DNA of 64,000 nucleotides from Streptomyces sp. NBC_01314. Its GTDB lineage: Bacteria > Actinomycetota > Actinomycetes > Streptomycetales > Streptomycetaceae. The notes under the pieces are model-generated. The model was not told where the DNA came from. It made no database searches and worked only from the letters and a program-made list of their open reading frames with translations. The stretch is taken from assembly GCF_041435215.1 (NCBI RefSeq), contig NZ_CP108394.1:7998001-8062000 (forward strand), read 5' to 3'. A program made the position numbers and the translations under genes. Shown here in pieces: positions 39,892-47,900 of this stretch. Within the stretch, counting starts at the first letter, position 1. The number at the start of each line of letters is the position of its first letter.

Positions 39892-41364
39892 ATGCCCAGC
39901 CGCCATCTCCGCGTCAAGGGCGCCGCAGAGGCACCCCTGCGGGCGGCGCTGCGCGCGCTGCGCGGGGACCTCGGTGTCCCCGACGCCTTCCCCCTCCAGG
40001 TCCTCGTCGAGGCGGAGCACGCCGCGAAGTCACCGCGCCTCCCGTCGTACGACGCCACGGACATCCCCCTCTTCACCATCGACCCGCCCACCTCCACCGA
40101 CCTCGACCAGGCGATGCACCTGTCACGACGGCCGGGCACGGGCGCCGGCGGCTACCGCGTCCGGTACGCCATCGCCGACGTCGCCGCCTTCGTCACACCA
40201 GGCGGCGCAGTCGACGTCGAGGCCCACCGCCGGGTGACGACCCTCTACTTCCCCGACGGCAAGGTCCCCCTCCACCCCGCCTGCCTCTCCGAGGGCGCCG
40301 CCAGCCTCCTCCCGGCCCACACCTGCCCGGCGGTCCTGTGGACGCTGGACCTCGACGCGGACGGCCGCACCGAGACCGTCGACGTCCGCCGCGCCCTCGT
40401 CCGCAGCCGCGCCAAGCTGGACTACGCCGGCGTACAGAAACAGATCGACGCGGGCACCGCCGAGGAACCTGTCGGCCTCCTGAAGGAGATCGGGCACCTG
40501 CGCGAGCGCCTGGAAGTCGCCCGCGGCGGCATCTCCCTCAACATCCCCGAGCAGGAGATCACGGAGGACGGTGCCCCGGGCGATGGCACCGAGAGCTACG
40601 AGTTGACCTACCGCGCCCCCCTCCCCGCCGACGGCTGGAACGCCCAGATCTCCCTCCTCACCGGCATGGCCGCGGCCGAACTGATGCTCGCCCACGGCAC
40701 CGGCGTACTACGCACCCTCCCCGCCGCCCCGGACGGCGCGGTGGGCCGCCTTCGCCATACGGCCAAAGCCCTCCGCATCGACTGGCCGCACCACGTCTCG
40801 TACGCACAACTCGTCCGCTCCCTCGACCCGCGCGACCCCCGCCACGCCGCCTTCCTCCTGGAGTGCACGACCCTGCTCCGCGGCGCGCACTACACGCCCT
40901 TCCGCGACGGCCACCTCCCCGACATCACCACGCACTCCGCGGTCGCCGCCCCCTACGCCCACTGCACAGCCCCACTGCGCCGTCTCGTGGACCGCTACGC
41001 CTCGGAGATCTGCCTCGCGACGGCAGCCGACACCGTGACCCCCGACTGGGTCCTGGCGGCCTTCGACACCCTCCCGGACGAGATGACCGCCGGAACCCGG
41101 CTGGCCGGACGCGTGGAGCGCGAGTGCGTGGACATCATCGAGGCGGCGCTGCTCAGGGACCGGGTGGGGGAAGTCTTCGAGGGGTGTGTGGTGGACGTGG
41201 AGGAGGACCAACCCAGCGCTGGAACCGTGCAGTTGGAGTCCCCGGCGGTCATCGGCCGCGTGGTGGAGACCACCGGCGGCCGGCTGCCGCTGGGGGAGCG
41301 GCTGCGGGTACGGCTCACGCAGGCCGAACCGGGAGTGGCGAAGGTACGGTTCGTTCCGGCGTGA
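39892..41364 (+). CDS. RNB-domain ribonuclease (RNase II/R-like)
   Basis: A 490-residue 3'-5' exoribonuclease-like protein. The RNB catalytic motif TIDPPTSTDLDQAM (residues about 62-75) carries the metal-binding Asp residues. YAIADVAAFV, LYFPDGKVPLHP and HSAVAAPYAHCTAPLRRLVDRY follow, the last being the conserved RNB C-terminal block. It lacks the N-terminal cold-shock domains and a clear S1 domain of RNase II/R, so it is the short actinobacterial form. ATG 39892 is chosen because the protein begins MPSRHLRVKG there. Its 3' end overlaps the convergent gene at 41315 by 50 bp. Confidence 0.92.
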   Translation: MPSRHLRVKGAAEAPLRAALRALRGDLGVPDAFPLQVLVEAEHAAKSPRLPSYDATDIPLFTIDPPTSTDLDQAMHLSRRPGTGAGGYRVRYAIADVAAFVTPGGAVDVEAHRRVTTLYFPDGKVPLHPACLSEGAASLLPAHTCPAVLWTLDLDADGRTETVDVRRALVRSRAKLDYAGVQKQIDAGTAEEPVGLLKEIGHLRERLEVARGGISLNIPEQEITEDGAPGDGTESYELTYRAPLPADGWNAQISLLTGMAAAELMLAHGTGVLRTLPAAPDGAVGRLRHTAKALRIDWPHHVSYAQLVRSLDPRDPRHAAFLLECTTLLRGAHYTPFRDGHLPDITTHSAVAAPYAHCTAPLRRLVDRYASEICLATAADTVTPDWVLAAFDTLPDEMTAGTRLAGRVERECVDIIEAALLRDRVGEVFEGCVVDVEEDQPSAGTVQLESPAVIGRVVETTGGRLPLGERLRVRLTQAEPGVAKVRFVPA

Positions 41365-41971
41365 CCTCCGCCATGAACTCCCGCACGCACCCCACAAGTT
41401 GGTCGGACCGGTCGGCGTGGAAGCGCACCAGGCGCACTTCCCTGCGACGGCCGAAGAAGGTCAAGTACGCGACGGGTTGGGAGAGTTCGACAGTGATGGT
41501 GGTCTGTGACCCGACCTCCATGTCGAGTTCCCCGTCCCGCTTCTCATGCGTCGTACGCAACTCACGTCGCACCGACGCCACGACGGTGAGCGGCACACAC
41601 AGATCCACGGTGGCGAAGCGGCGCAGCCGCAGCGTCGTGCCGGTGAGGACGTGGGGGCGCGTCACGGAGGCCGCGTGGAGCCCGACGACGATGAGGAGCG
41701 TGTAGAGGTCGAGGACGAGGAAGACCTGGTGAACGAGTGGAAAGCCGTGCAGCAGGACGGCCATGGTCACGGTCTCGACGACACACACGAAGCCGAACCC
41801 GAACATCATGGCCCCCTGCCCGCGCGCGTACCCGAACGCCCGCCCGCCGCTCCCGACCCCATGCGGCCGCCGCGCCACCCAGCGCAACAGACCGGCCAGT
41901 AGCAGGAGTTCATGACGCACCAGGGAGTGGGCGATCCTGTAGGTACTCCCCATCATCCCCATCATCCTCAT
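41315..41971 (-). CDS. Membrane protein coupled to a MerR regulator
   Basis: A 218-residue protein of unknown function. Two hydrophobic spans (GFGFVCVVETVTMAVLLHGFPL and VFLVLDLYTLLIVVGLHAA) lie at about residues 57-100. A soluble C-terminal domain follows (TVDLCVPLTVVASVRRELR ... TTITVELSQPVAYLTFFGRRREVRLVRFHAD), resembling PH-like/bPH domains of membrane proteins in build. ATG 41971 overlaps the TGA of the MerR gene, so it is the regulator's partner and probable target. The 3' end overlaps the RNB gene by 50 bp. Confidence 0.78.
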   Translation of the reverse strand: MRMMGMMGSTYRIAHSLVRHELLLLAGLLRWVARRPHGVGSGGRAFGYARGQGAMMFGFGFVCVVETVTMAVLLHGFPLVHQVFLVLDLYTLLIVVGLHAASVTRPHVLTGTTLRLRRFATVDLCVPLTVVASVRRELRTTHEKRDGELDMEVGSQTTITVELSQPVAYLTFFGRRREVRLVRFHADRSDQLVGCVREFMAEVTPERTVPSPLPVRPA

Positions 41972-42780
41972 GGGCGGTCCTCCATCAGTATCCGGAGCGT
42001 GCGGCGGATGGCCTCCGCCTGGGCCGGGGCGAAGTCGGCGTAGAAGGCGCGCAGGAAGCTGCCGGTGCTGGTGCCGTTGCCGCCATTGCCGCTGCTGCTG
42101 CCACCGCTGTCGAGGTCGGTGCCGATGTCGGTGCCCGGTGGGACCATCTCCGGCGGGATGAGCTCGGCGAGCACGCGGGCCGCCTCCGTCACGCGGGGGT
42201 CGTCGGGTTCGGCGTCGGCGAGCGCGTCGAGCAGCGCGTACGCCTCGTGTGCCCGCTCGACCGCGCCGGGGGCCGCCATCATGCTCTCCAGCCCGGCCAG
42301 CATCTCCGCCCGCGCCTCGGGCGTCGCGGTCGTCTCCAGAAGCGCGAACACCTCCCGGTCCTTGACCGCCATCGGGGACTGCGGCACGGGCCCGAACCTC
42401 CCGAAGAGGGCGGCGAGTTCGGGCGACACGGGCCCCTCGGCCGGCAGCCGCCCGGCACGCGCGTCCTCCATCAGGACACGCAACCGCCCCCGCCGCTCCC
42501 GGATCTCCGTCTCCTGCCGAGCCAGATCCTCGTCCAACTCCCCAAGCACCTCGACGAGTTCACGCCCGGCATCGTCCACGAGCACGTCCCGCACCTCGGC
42601 GAGCCCGAGCCCCAACTCCGTCAGCCGCCGAATCCGCGCCAACACGACGGCGTGCCGCAACGTGTAGTCCCGATACCCGTTGGCCCGCCGCTCCGGCTCC
42701 GGCAACAGCCCGAGGTGGTGGTAATGCCGCACGGCCCGCGGGGTGACCCCGACAGCCGCGGCCAGTTCTCCGATCCGCAT
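41968..42780 (-). CDS. MerR-family transcriptional regulator
   Basis: A 270-residue regulator. The N-terminal winged helix MRIGELAAAVGVTPRAVRHYHHLGLLPEPERRANGYRDY is a clear MerR DNA-binding domain, followed by the dimerisation coiled coil (VRDVLVDDAGRELVEVLGELDEDLARQETEI). The effector domain of about 150 residues is unlike BmrR/TipA and contains an Asn/Gly/Ser linker near residue 225. It is cotranscribed with the downstream membrane protein and preceded by a typical MerR operator at 42797-42817. Confidence 0.92.
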   Translation of the reverse strand: MRIGELAAAVGVTPRAVRHYHHLGLLPEPERRANGYRDYTLRHAVVLARIRRLTELGLGLAEVRDVLVDDAGRELVEVLGELDEDLARQETEIRERRGRLRVLMEDARAGRLPAEGPVSPELAALFGRFGPVPQSPMAVKDREVFALLETTATPEARAEMLAGLESMMAAPGAVERAHEAYALLDALADAEPDDPRVTEAARVLAELIPPEMVPPGTDIGTDLDSGGSSSGNGGNGTSTGSFLRAFYADFAPAQAEAIRRTLRILMEDRP

Positions 42781-42796
42781 ACGACCAGTAGAAACG

Positions 42797-42817
42797 TTGA
42801 CGCTGCGGCAGGGTCAA
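42797..42817. promoter_or_regulatory. MerR-type operator/promoter
   Basis: TTGACGCTGCGGCAGGGTCAA is a 21-bp dyad (TTGAC-N11-GTCAA) 17 bases upstream of the MerR start. On the minus strand it contains TTGACC, followed after 19 bases by TCTACT near the start codon. That is the over-long spacer characteristic of MerR-activated promoters, which suggests autoregulation. Confidence 0.7.
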
Positions 42818-42847
42818 GCGACGGGCCGGGGGACCGATGGTGACCGC

Positions 42848-42895
42848 GATCAGTCACCACGGTGATCAGTCACCACGGTGATCAGTCACCACGGT
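42848..42895. repeat. Three 16-bp tandem repeats, each a palindrome
   Basis: GATCAGTCACCACGGT occurs three times in a row (42848, 42864, 42880) with a fourth diverged copy after. Across each junction the repeat forms GGTGA-TCAG-TCACC, an inverted repeat. The array lies between the MerR gene and the Uma2 pseudogene and looks like a multi-site operator. Confidence 0.85.
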
Positions 42896-42993
42896 GATCA
42901 GGTGCCACGTTCGAGGGAACGGTCCCGATCTCATGGCCAGGAGATCAGCCGATGTCCCAGTCTGGCGAGCGACAGAGGACGGAGGGGTGTGAC

Positions 42994-43574
42994 ATGGCTG
43001 CCGTGGCCCGCAAGCCGCTCATGCAGGAGGAGGAAGTCCTGTTGGAGGGCTTCTTCGCCCTTGGCACCCCGGAGGGTCTCCGGGCAGAACTGATCGAGGG
43101 GGAGATCGTAGTGACAGCGCCGTCGGACGGGGACCACGAGGACTGCATCGGCCTGATCGTGAGCCAGGTGATGAAGCGGTCGCGGACCGAAATGCAGTTC
43201 TCCGGGAACAAGGGCTGCGGCTGGGGAAGGGGGACGGATGCCCGAACGACTACGTGATCCCGGACGGCACCTTCGCTGCCCAGGCACTGCGGCTCTACCG
43301 GGGCGCGGACCCCTGGATGCCTTGCCAAGGCGTGTCCATGGTTCTGGAAGTGACCTCCACCAGGCCCGAGCTCGACCGCGAGGTCAAGCGCCGCTGCTAC
43401 GCCCGCGCCGGGACCCCGTTGTATCTGCTCGTCGACCGCGACGCCTCCGCGGTGACACTCCTCAGCGATCCACGTCAGGGCGATTACCGTGAGCGCCACA
43501 CCGTCCCCTTCGGCAAGCCGATCGCCCTCCCCGAGCCCTTCGCCTTCGACCTGGACACGGCGGACTTTCTCTGA
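42994..43574 (+). pseudogene. Uma2-family endonuclease, frameshifted
   Basis: ATG 42994 with GGAGGGG upstream opens a Uma2 (DUF820, PD-(D/E)XK fold) protein: EGFFALGTPEGLRAELIEGEIV ... KRSRTEMQFSGNKG. The frame then runs to a premature stop (43257). The rest continues in another frame from LRLGKGDGCPNDYVIPDGTF through MVLEVTSTRPELDREVKRRCYARAG to FDLDTADFL (stop 43574). One base is missing near 43217 (AAGGGCTGCGG where AAGGGCCTGCGG would restore the frame). Together the pieces are full length (about 193 residues). Either a recent inactivation or a sequencing error. Confidence 0.88.
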
Positions 43575-43656
43575 GTACCGGGGGGCGTACGGCGGCGGTA
43601 TGAAAGCCGGACACCCAGGTGTTGCACCCTTACAGCCTTGGAAAGGGGTGCGCCAG

Positions 43657-44487
43657 GTGGGCGGCGGCGGACATGAACAGACCCGGTGGACCAGGGCCAC
43701 CCTCGGCCGCCCCGACCGCCCCCTCGACCTCCTGACCGCCCGCTTCGACCGCCACCGCTACGCCCCGCACACGCACGAGGAATTCAGCGTGGGCATCTGC
43801 GTGCTCGGCGCCTCGTGCATCGACTACCGGGGCGGCGCCCTCAGGGTGGCGGAGGGCGCGATAGTCGTCCTGGCCCCCGGCGAGGTCCACACCGGCGAGT
43901 CGGCCTACGGCACCTACGCCTACCGCGCCCTCTACCCGGCCCCCGCCCTCCTCACCGACGGCATCCTCGGCGGCACCCCGCACTTCCGGGACCCCCTCGT
44001 CCACGACCCCGAACTCGCCGCCGCCCTGCGCATCGCCCACACCGAGGTGAGCACCTGCCCCGACCCCCTGGAGGCAGAGTCCCGCCTCCCCTGGCTGCTC
44101 ACGGCCCTGGCCCGCCGTCACTCGACGTCCCGCGCAGCCTCCGACACCGTCCCCGGCGCCGACACGATCGCCCTCGCCGTACGCGACCGCCTGGCCGACG
44201 AACTCCTCGCCCCACCCTCCCTCGCCGACCTGGCCACCGACCTGGGCCTCTCCCGCTACCAACTCCTGCGAGCCTTCCGCACGACGATGGGCATGCCCCC
44301 GTACGCCTGGCTGGCCCAGCACCGGGTGAGCCGGGCCCGGGGCCTGCTGGAGGCCGGCGGGCGCCCGGTGGACGTCGCCGGACAGGTGGGCTTCGCCGAC
44401 CAGGCGCACATGACACGGTGGTTCCGGCGGGTGCTGGGAGTGACCCCGGCGGCGTACCGCAACAGCGTTCAAGACGTACGTCACTGA
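43657..44487 (+). CDS. AraC-family regulator with cupin-like sensor domain
   Basis: A 276-residue regulator. The N-terminal AraC-binding (cupin) domain runs to about residue 150 (HRYAPHTHEEFSVGICVLG, VAEGAIVVLAPGEVHTGE). The C-terminal double helix-turn-helix is LADLATDLGLSRYQLLRAFRTTMGMPPYAWLAQHRVSRARGLLE and VDVAGQVGFADQAHMTRWFRRVLGVTPAAYR. GTG 43657 is proposed because AAAGGGG lies just upstream; ATG 43600 in the same frame is possible but has no ribosome-binding site. It is followed after 19 bp by an EamA transporter gene, the likely target, as is typical for LysE/EamA-AraC pairs. Confidence 0.88.
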   Translation: MGGGGHEQTRWTRATLGRPDRPLDLLTARFDRHRYAPHTHEEFSVGICVLGASCIDYRGGALRVAEGAIVVLAPGEVHTGESAYGTYAYRALYPAPALLTDGILGGTPHFRDPLVHDPELAAALRIAHTEVSTCPDPLEAESRLPWLLTALARRHSTSRAASDTVPGADTIALAVRDRLADELLAPPSLADLATDLGLSRYQLLRAFRTTMGMPPYAWLAQHRVSRARGLLEAGGRPVDVAGQVGFADQAHMTRWFRRVLGVTPAAYRNSVQDVRH

Positions 44488-44506
44488 CCCGGCCGAGACT
44501 CACCCC

Positions 44507-45487
44507 ATGACTGCACGTGGCTGGTTCCTCTTCTCCCTGCTGGGAGTCCTCTGGGGCATCCCCTATCTGATGATCAAAGTGGCCGTGGACGAGGTCTCCC
44601 CGTCCATGGTCGTCTTCGTCCGCTGTGCCCTGGGCGCGGCGCTCCTGCTCCCCTTCGCGATCCGCCAAGGGGGACTGACCCGTGTGGTGAAAGATCACTG
44701 GCGTCCCATGCTCGCCTTCGCCGTGATCGAGGTCCTCGGCCCCTGGTGGACCCTGACCGACGCCGAACGCCACCTCTCCAGCTCCACGGCCGGCCTGCTC
44801 ATCGCGGGCGTCCCGATCGTGAGCGTGCTCCTGACCCGCTTCTTCGGAGACACGGAACGGCTGGGCGCCCGCCGTATGACCGGCCTGGCCCTGGGCCTCG
44901 GAGGCGTGGCGGTCCTGACCGTCCCGCACCTCACCGGCGGCAACGTCCTCTCCCTCACCGAGGTCCTCATCACGGTGATCGGCTACGCCATAGCCCCCCT
45001 GATCATGGCCCGCCACCTCAAGCAGGTCCCCACGCTCCAGCTGATAGCCCCGGTCCTGCTCCTCGCAGCCCTGGTCTACGCCCCCGCGGCAGCCCTCACC
45101 CGCCCGCCCACCCTCCCCTCGACCCCCGCCCTGATATCCCTCGCGGCCCTCGGAGTGATCTGCACGGCTCTGGCCTTCGTGGCGTTCCTGGAACTGATCC
45201 GCGAGGTAGGCCCGACACGGGCGACGGTCTTCACGTACGTCAACCCGGCGGTGGCGGTGGCGGCGGGCGCGCTCTTCCTGGACGAACGCCTCACCCCCGG
45301 AATCCTGGCGTCCTTCGCCCTGATCCTGGCGGGCTCGTTCCTGGCGACGGCCTCGGCGGCACCGACCCCTCCCTCTCGCCCGGTAACATGGTCGCCACGG
45401 CAGACGAGCCGGGCGGACGGCCGCGTGAAGGTCCTCACGGACCTTCCCGAGGAACGTCCGGGCTCCACAGGGCAGGGTGGTGGCTAA
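44507..45487 (+). CDS. EamA (DMT-superfamily) transporter, 3' end overlapping rnpB
   Basis: A 326-residue ten-span transporter of the drug/metabolite superfamily, probably exporting amino acids or metabolites. Two EamA repeats are visible (GWFLFSLLGVLWGIPYLMIKVAV start; VGPTRATVFTYVNPAVAVAAGALFLDERLTPG near the end). The natural end of the last span is near residue 285. The remaining 40 residues (WSPRQTSRADGRVKV onward) are encoded by the first 89 bases of the RNase P RNA gene, so the protein has no stop of its own before rnpB. It is cotranscribed with the upstream AraC regulator. Confidence 0.92.
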   Translation: MTARGWFLFSLLGVLWGIPYLMIKVAVDEVSPSMVVFVRCALGAALLLPFAIRQGGLTRVVKDHWRPMLAFAVIEVLGPWWTLTDAERHLSSSTAGLLIAGVPIVSVLLTRFFGDTERLGARRMTGLALGLGGVAVLTVPHLTGGNVLSLTEVLITVIGYAIAPLIMARHLKQVPTLQLIAPVLLLAALVYAPAAALTRPPTLPSTPALISLAALGVICTALAFVAFLELIREVGPTRATVFTYVNPAVAVAAGALFLDERLTPGILASFALILAGSFLATASAAPTPPSRPVTWSPRQTSRADGRVKVLTDLPEERPGSTGQGGG

Positions 45488-45819
45488 CGGCCACCCGGGG
45501 TGACCCGCGGGACAGTGCCACAGAAAACAGACCGCCGGGGACCTCGGTCCTCGGTAAGGGTGAAACGGTGGTGTAAGAGACCACCAGTGCCCAGGGTGAC
45601 CTGGGCAGCTAGGTAAACCCCACCCGGAGCAAGGTCAAAAGGGGCCGCCTCTTCGCAAGAAGGGCGACCCTGCGCGGACGTTCGAGGGCTGCCCGCCCAA
45701 GTCCGCGGGTAGACCGCACGAGGCCGGCGGCAACGCCGGCCCTAGATGGATGGCCGTCTCCCCGGCCGCCGCGAGGCGACCGGGCGACAGAACCCGGCGT
45801 ACAGCCCGACTCGTCTGCC
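45399..45819 (+). ncRNA. rnpB: RNase P RNA (type A)
   Basis: The catalytic RNA of RNase P, which matures tRNA 5' ends. The terminal helix P1 is formed by GGCAGACGAGCCGGGC (45399) and GCCCGACTCGTCTGCC (45804-45819). Conserved elements include GAGGAACGTCCGGGCTCCAC (45450), CCACAGAAAACAGACCGCC (45517), GGTAAGGGTGAAACGGTG (45552), GGTAAACCCCACCCGGAGCAAG and GGGTAGACCGCACGAGGCC, then AGATGGATGGCCGTC and ACAGAACCCGGCGTAC. A TAACAT -10 box at 45384-45389 lies within the EamA gene. Its 3' end serves as an attachment site. Confidence 0.97.
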
Positions 45820-45823
45820 GCCA
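45793..45823 (+). repeat. Attachment-site copy 1 (attL) at the rnpB 3' end
   Basis: The 26 bases 45793-45818 (starting CCCGGCGTACAG, ending CTCGTCTGC) are repeated exactly at 49200-49225. With one mismatch the match extends to 31 bases. It forms the 3' strand of the RNase P RNA terminal helix, so insertion here leaves the RNA gene intact, as tRNA and tmRNA attachment sites do. Confidence 0.8.
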
Positions 45824-45868
45824 GGGGCCCTATGGCCAGGGAAATTGCTGGTCAGGGGCCCTTTTTTC
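45823..45868 (+). terminator. rnpB terminator
   Basis: GGGCCC/GGGCCC arms with an inner TGGCCAG/CTGG stem around GGAAATTG, followed directly by six T residues. Good Rho-independent form just after the RNase P RNA. Confidence 0.75.
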
Positions 45869-45900
45869 GTTAGCCGAAGGGCTTTACCAGACCCTGGTCC

Positions 45901-45920
45901 GTACCGGTTCAAACCGGTAC
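45901..45920. repeat. 20-bp palindrome GTACCGGTTC/AAACCGGTAC
   Basis: Nine-base perfect arms with a 2-base centre, 80 bases inside the left end of the rnpB island. It could be a recombinase or regulator site. No gene lies at this spot. Confidence 0.6.
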
Positions 45921-45934
45921 ACGCGGCTGTGAAC

Positions 45935-45955
45935 GTAGCCACGAAGGTAGCCACC
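45935..45955. other. Possible integrase arm-type site, left end
   Basis: GTAGCCACGAAGGTAGCCAC contains two direct GTAGCCAC copies 13 bases apart. A similar 20-mer (17 of 20 identical) lies at 49128-49147 near the right attachment repeat. Paired direct repeats flanking the core are typical of tyrosine-recombinase arm sites; function inferred. Confidence 0.45.
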
Positions 45956-46103
45956 CATGCGGCCACTGCGGGCACTTGTCCTGATCAATGGGCTTGTCTT
46001 GGCCTTGTCGAGGTGCCCGTACACCGTCCGGCGCTGAGCGGGCAGCGCCAGCCCACCAAGATCATCGCTTGGCGGGCTGGCGTATCTGTGCCATGCCCCC
46101 GCT

Positions 46104-47009
46104 TCAGATGCAGATCACGATCTTTCCGCGTGTGCGTCCGCGCTCGGCGTGCGCGTGGGCGTCGGCGATCCGCTCCAGGGGGTAGCTCTGTTCGATACGG
46201 GGTGTGTAGCGGCCCTGCCGGCCCAGTTCCGCGGCTGCGGACAGGAGGGTGGAGTCGTTGTCCGCGTTGACCACATGCGTGCCCAGGCGCTGCCCGCCTG
46301 CGTGGTCGGCGACGGTCGCGACGCGCGTCGGGTCGCCCGTGATCGCGACGAGGTCGTCCAGGGATCCGGAGGCCGCGGTGTCGAGCGCGATGTCGACGCC
46401 GTGCGGAGTGAGGGCGGAGAGGCGCTGCTCGAGGCCGGGGCCGTAGGTGGTGGGAACGGCGCCGAGAGAGGTGAGGAACTCGTGGTTGCGTTCGCTGGCT
46501 GTCCCGATCACGGTGGCACCTTGTGCCACCGCGATCTCGACTGCCGCGCTGCCCACGCCTCCGGCGGCTCCCTCGACGAGAAGGGTGCGTCTCGCGAGGG
46601 AGCCGAGCGCGTTCAGGCCACGCATCGCGGTCACGGACGCGAGACCGGCGCCCGCGGCCTGCTCATCGTTCCACGTGTCGGGGGCGTGGGCCCAGGCCGA
46701 GAGGATGACCAGCTCTGCGGTTGCGCCGGTGACACCGCCCAGCCCGAAAACGCGGTCGCCGATGCTCACCCCCTGCACTCCGTCACCGATTTCGTCGACC
46801 ACGCCGGCGGCGTCGCGCCCTGGAATGGCGGGCAGCTCCAGGGGAATCAGCTGGTGCAGGGCGCCGGAGCGCAGCTTCCAGTCGATGGGATTGACGCTGG
46901 CCGCCGCGACCCGGACACGTATCTCGCCAAGTCCGGGGTGGGGCTCGGGGGCCTGCTCGATCACCAGGCTCTCCGCTCCGCCGTATTCATGGAAGCGGGC
47001 TGCACGCAT
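46104..47009 (-). CDS. NADPH:quinone reductase-like MDR oxidoreductase
   Basis: A 301-residue zinc-free medium-chain dehydrogenase/reductase. The N-terminus is MRAARFHEYGGAESLVIEQAP; PGRDAAGVVDEIGDGVQGVSIGDRVFG and the NADPH-binding LLVEGAAGGVGSAAVEIA follow. It lacks the Cys/His zinc ligands, as quinone reductases do. It is divergent from an HxlR-type regulator gene, a pairing known for QorA/QorR and YodB-regulated quinone detoxification. It lies inside the rnpB-flanked island. Confidence 0.92.
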   Translation of the reverse strand: MRAARFHEYGGAESLVIEQAPEPHPGLGEIRVRVAAASVNPIDWKLRSGALHQLIPLELPAIPGRDAAGVVDEIGDGVQGVSIGDRVFGLGGVTGATAELVILSAWAHAPDTWNDEQAAGAGLASVTAMRGLNALGSLARRTLLVEGAAGGVGSAAVEIAVAQGATVIGTASERNHEFLTSLGAVPTTYGPGLEQRLSALTPHGVDIALDTAASGSLDDLVAITGDPTRVATVADHAGGQRLGTHVVNADNDSTLLSAAAELGRQGRYTPRIEQSYPLERIADAHAHAERGRTRGKIVICI

Positions 47010-47031
47010 AATGTCCTGCCTTACCTTTATA

Positions 47032-47060
47032 GGTCGAAATGATGGTGTTCATTCGATACC
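47032..47060. promoter_or_regulatory. Putative HxlR operator
   Basis: GGTCGAAATG and CATTCGATACC form an imperfect inverted repeat around ATGGTGTT, 23-51 bases upstream of the quinone reductase ATG and overlapping its promoter area. It is the only dyad in the divergent region, so it is the likely binding site of the HxlR protein at 47294. Confidence 0.5.
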
Positions 47061-47293
47061 CGTTACTCTCAACCTGACGTCGACGTGAGGCGCAAATCGG
47101 CAAGCCGGCAGCCTTCCGGCCAGAGGAGCACGGGTACGGATCGGTGAGGTTGCCGAGCAGGCGGGCAGCCACCCGCCCCGAAAACCACGATCCTGCCCAA
47201 CGTCGGAATACTGCCCGTCGAGTCGATGCTCCGGAAGATATCCAGAAGGTCGGTCACCAACTGGATACCAAGACCGGAGACGGGAGACCCTCG

Positions 47294-47680
47294 ATGACGC
47301 AACAGCCACCGCTGCCACCCGACTTGTTCGACGAGCTGTGCCCGTCCTCGCTGCTGCCTTTCCGCTTCGGTGACAAATGGGCACCCCTGGTCCTCCGCTG
47401 TCTGGAAGACGGCCCGCGCAGATACTCCGAACTCCGCGTGCCACTGGGCCGCGTCACCCCGAAGGCGCTCACCCAGTCGCTCCGCGGCTTGGAGCGGAAC
47501 GGGTTCGTGTCACGCACGGTGCACGCCGACCCGAAACTGCGGGTGGAGTACGCGCTGACACCGCTGGGCCGCAGCACGCTGGAGCCGCTGGCCGCCGCGT
47601 GCCGATGGGCGACCGAGCACTGGGACGAGCTGCTCGACGCACGCGAGGGCGGCTCGGGCGGCTTCTCCTCCATCGGCTGA
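47294..47680 (+). CDS. HxlR-family regulator
   Basis: A 128-residue winged-helix regulator. FRFGDKWAPLVLRCLEDGPRRYSELRVPLGRVTPKALTQSLRGLERNGFVSR is the HxlR DNA-binding core. A Cys near residue 16 (DELCPSS) matches the redox-sensing Cys of YodB/QorR-like members. ATG 47294 has GGGAGA upstream. Divergent from the quinone reductase, it probably senses quinones or aldehydes and represses that gene (inference). Confidence 0.92.
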   Translation: MTQQPPLPPDLFDELCPSSLLPFRFGDKWAPLVLRCLEDGPRRYSELRVPLGRVTPKALTQSLRGLERNGFVSRTVHADPKLRVEYALTPLGRSTLEPLAAACRWATEHWDELLDAREGGSGGFSSIG

Positions 47681-47900
47681 CTCGAAACTGCGTTGGCGCG
47701 TGTCGCGCCGGATGAGCCGCACCTCTGTGTTGTACCGAGCGGGTTCTCCTCCCAGCGCGGCCTGACCCACGGCGGATTCCCCACCTGAAGATCACCCCCC
47801 ACTAGCCCCCGGAAAACATGCGCGGAGTGCAGCTCCTCGTGGCTGTTCCCAAGGGGCGCCGCCCTGTTCCGGGCTTCCTTGCCGGCCGGAGTGACGGGCG

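Noticed and set aside
38892..41705. A 937-codon plus-strand open frame
   Set aside because: It is antisense to yaaA and out of frame over the RNB ribonuclease; the product is Arg/Pro-rich shadow sequence.
42848..42910. CRISPR-like array
   Set aside because: Repeats are directly adjacent without spacers, only 16 bp long, and no cas gene is nearby.
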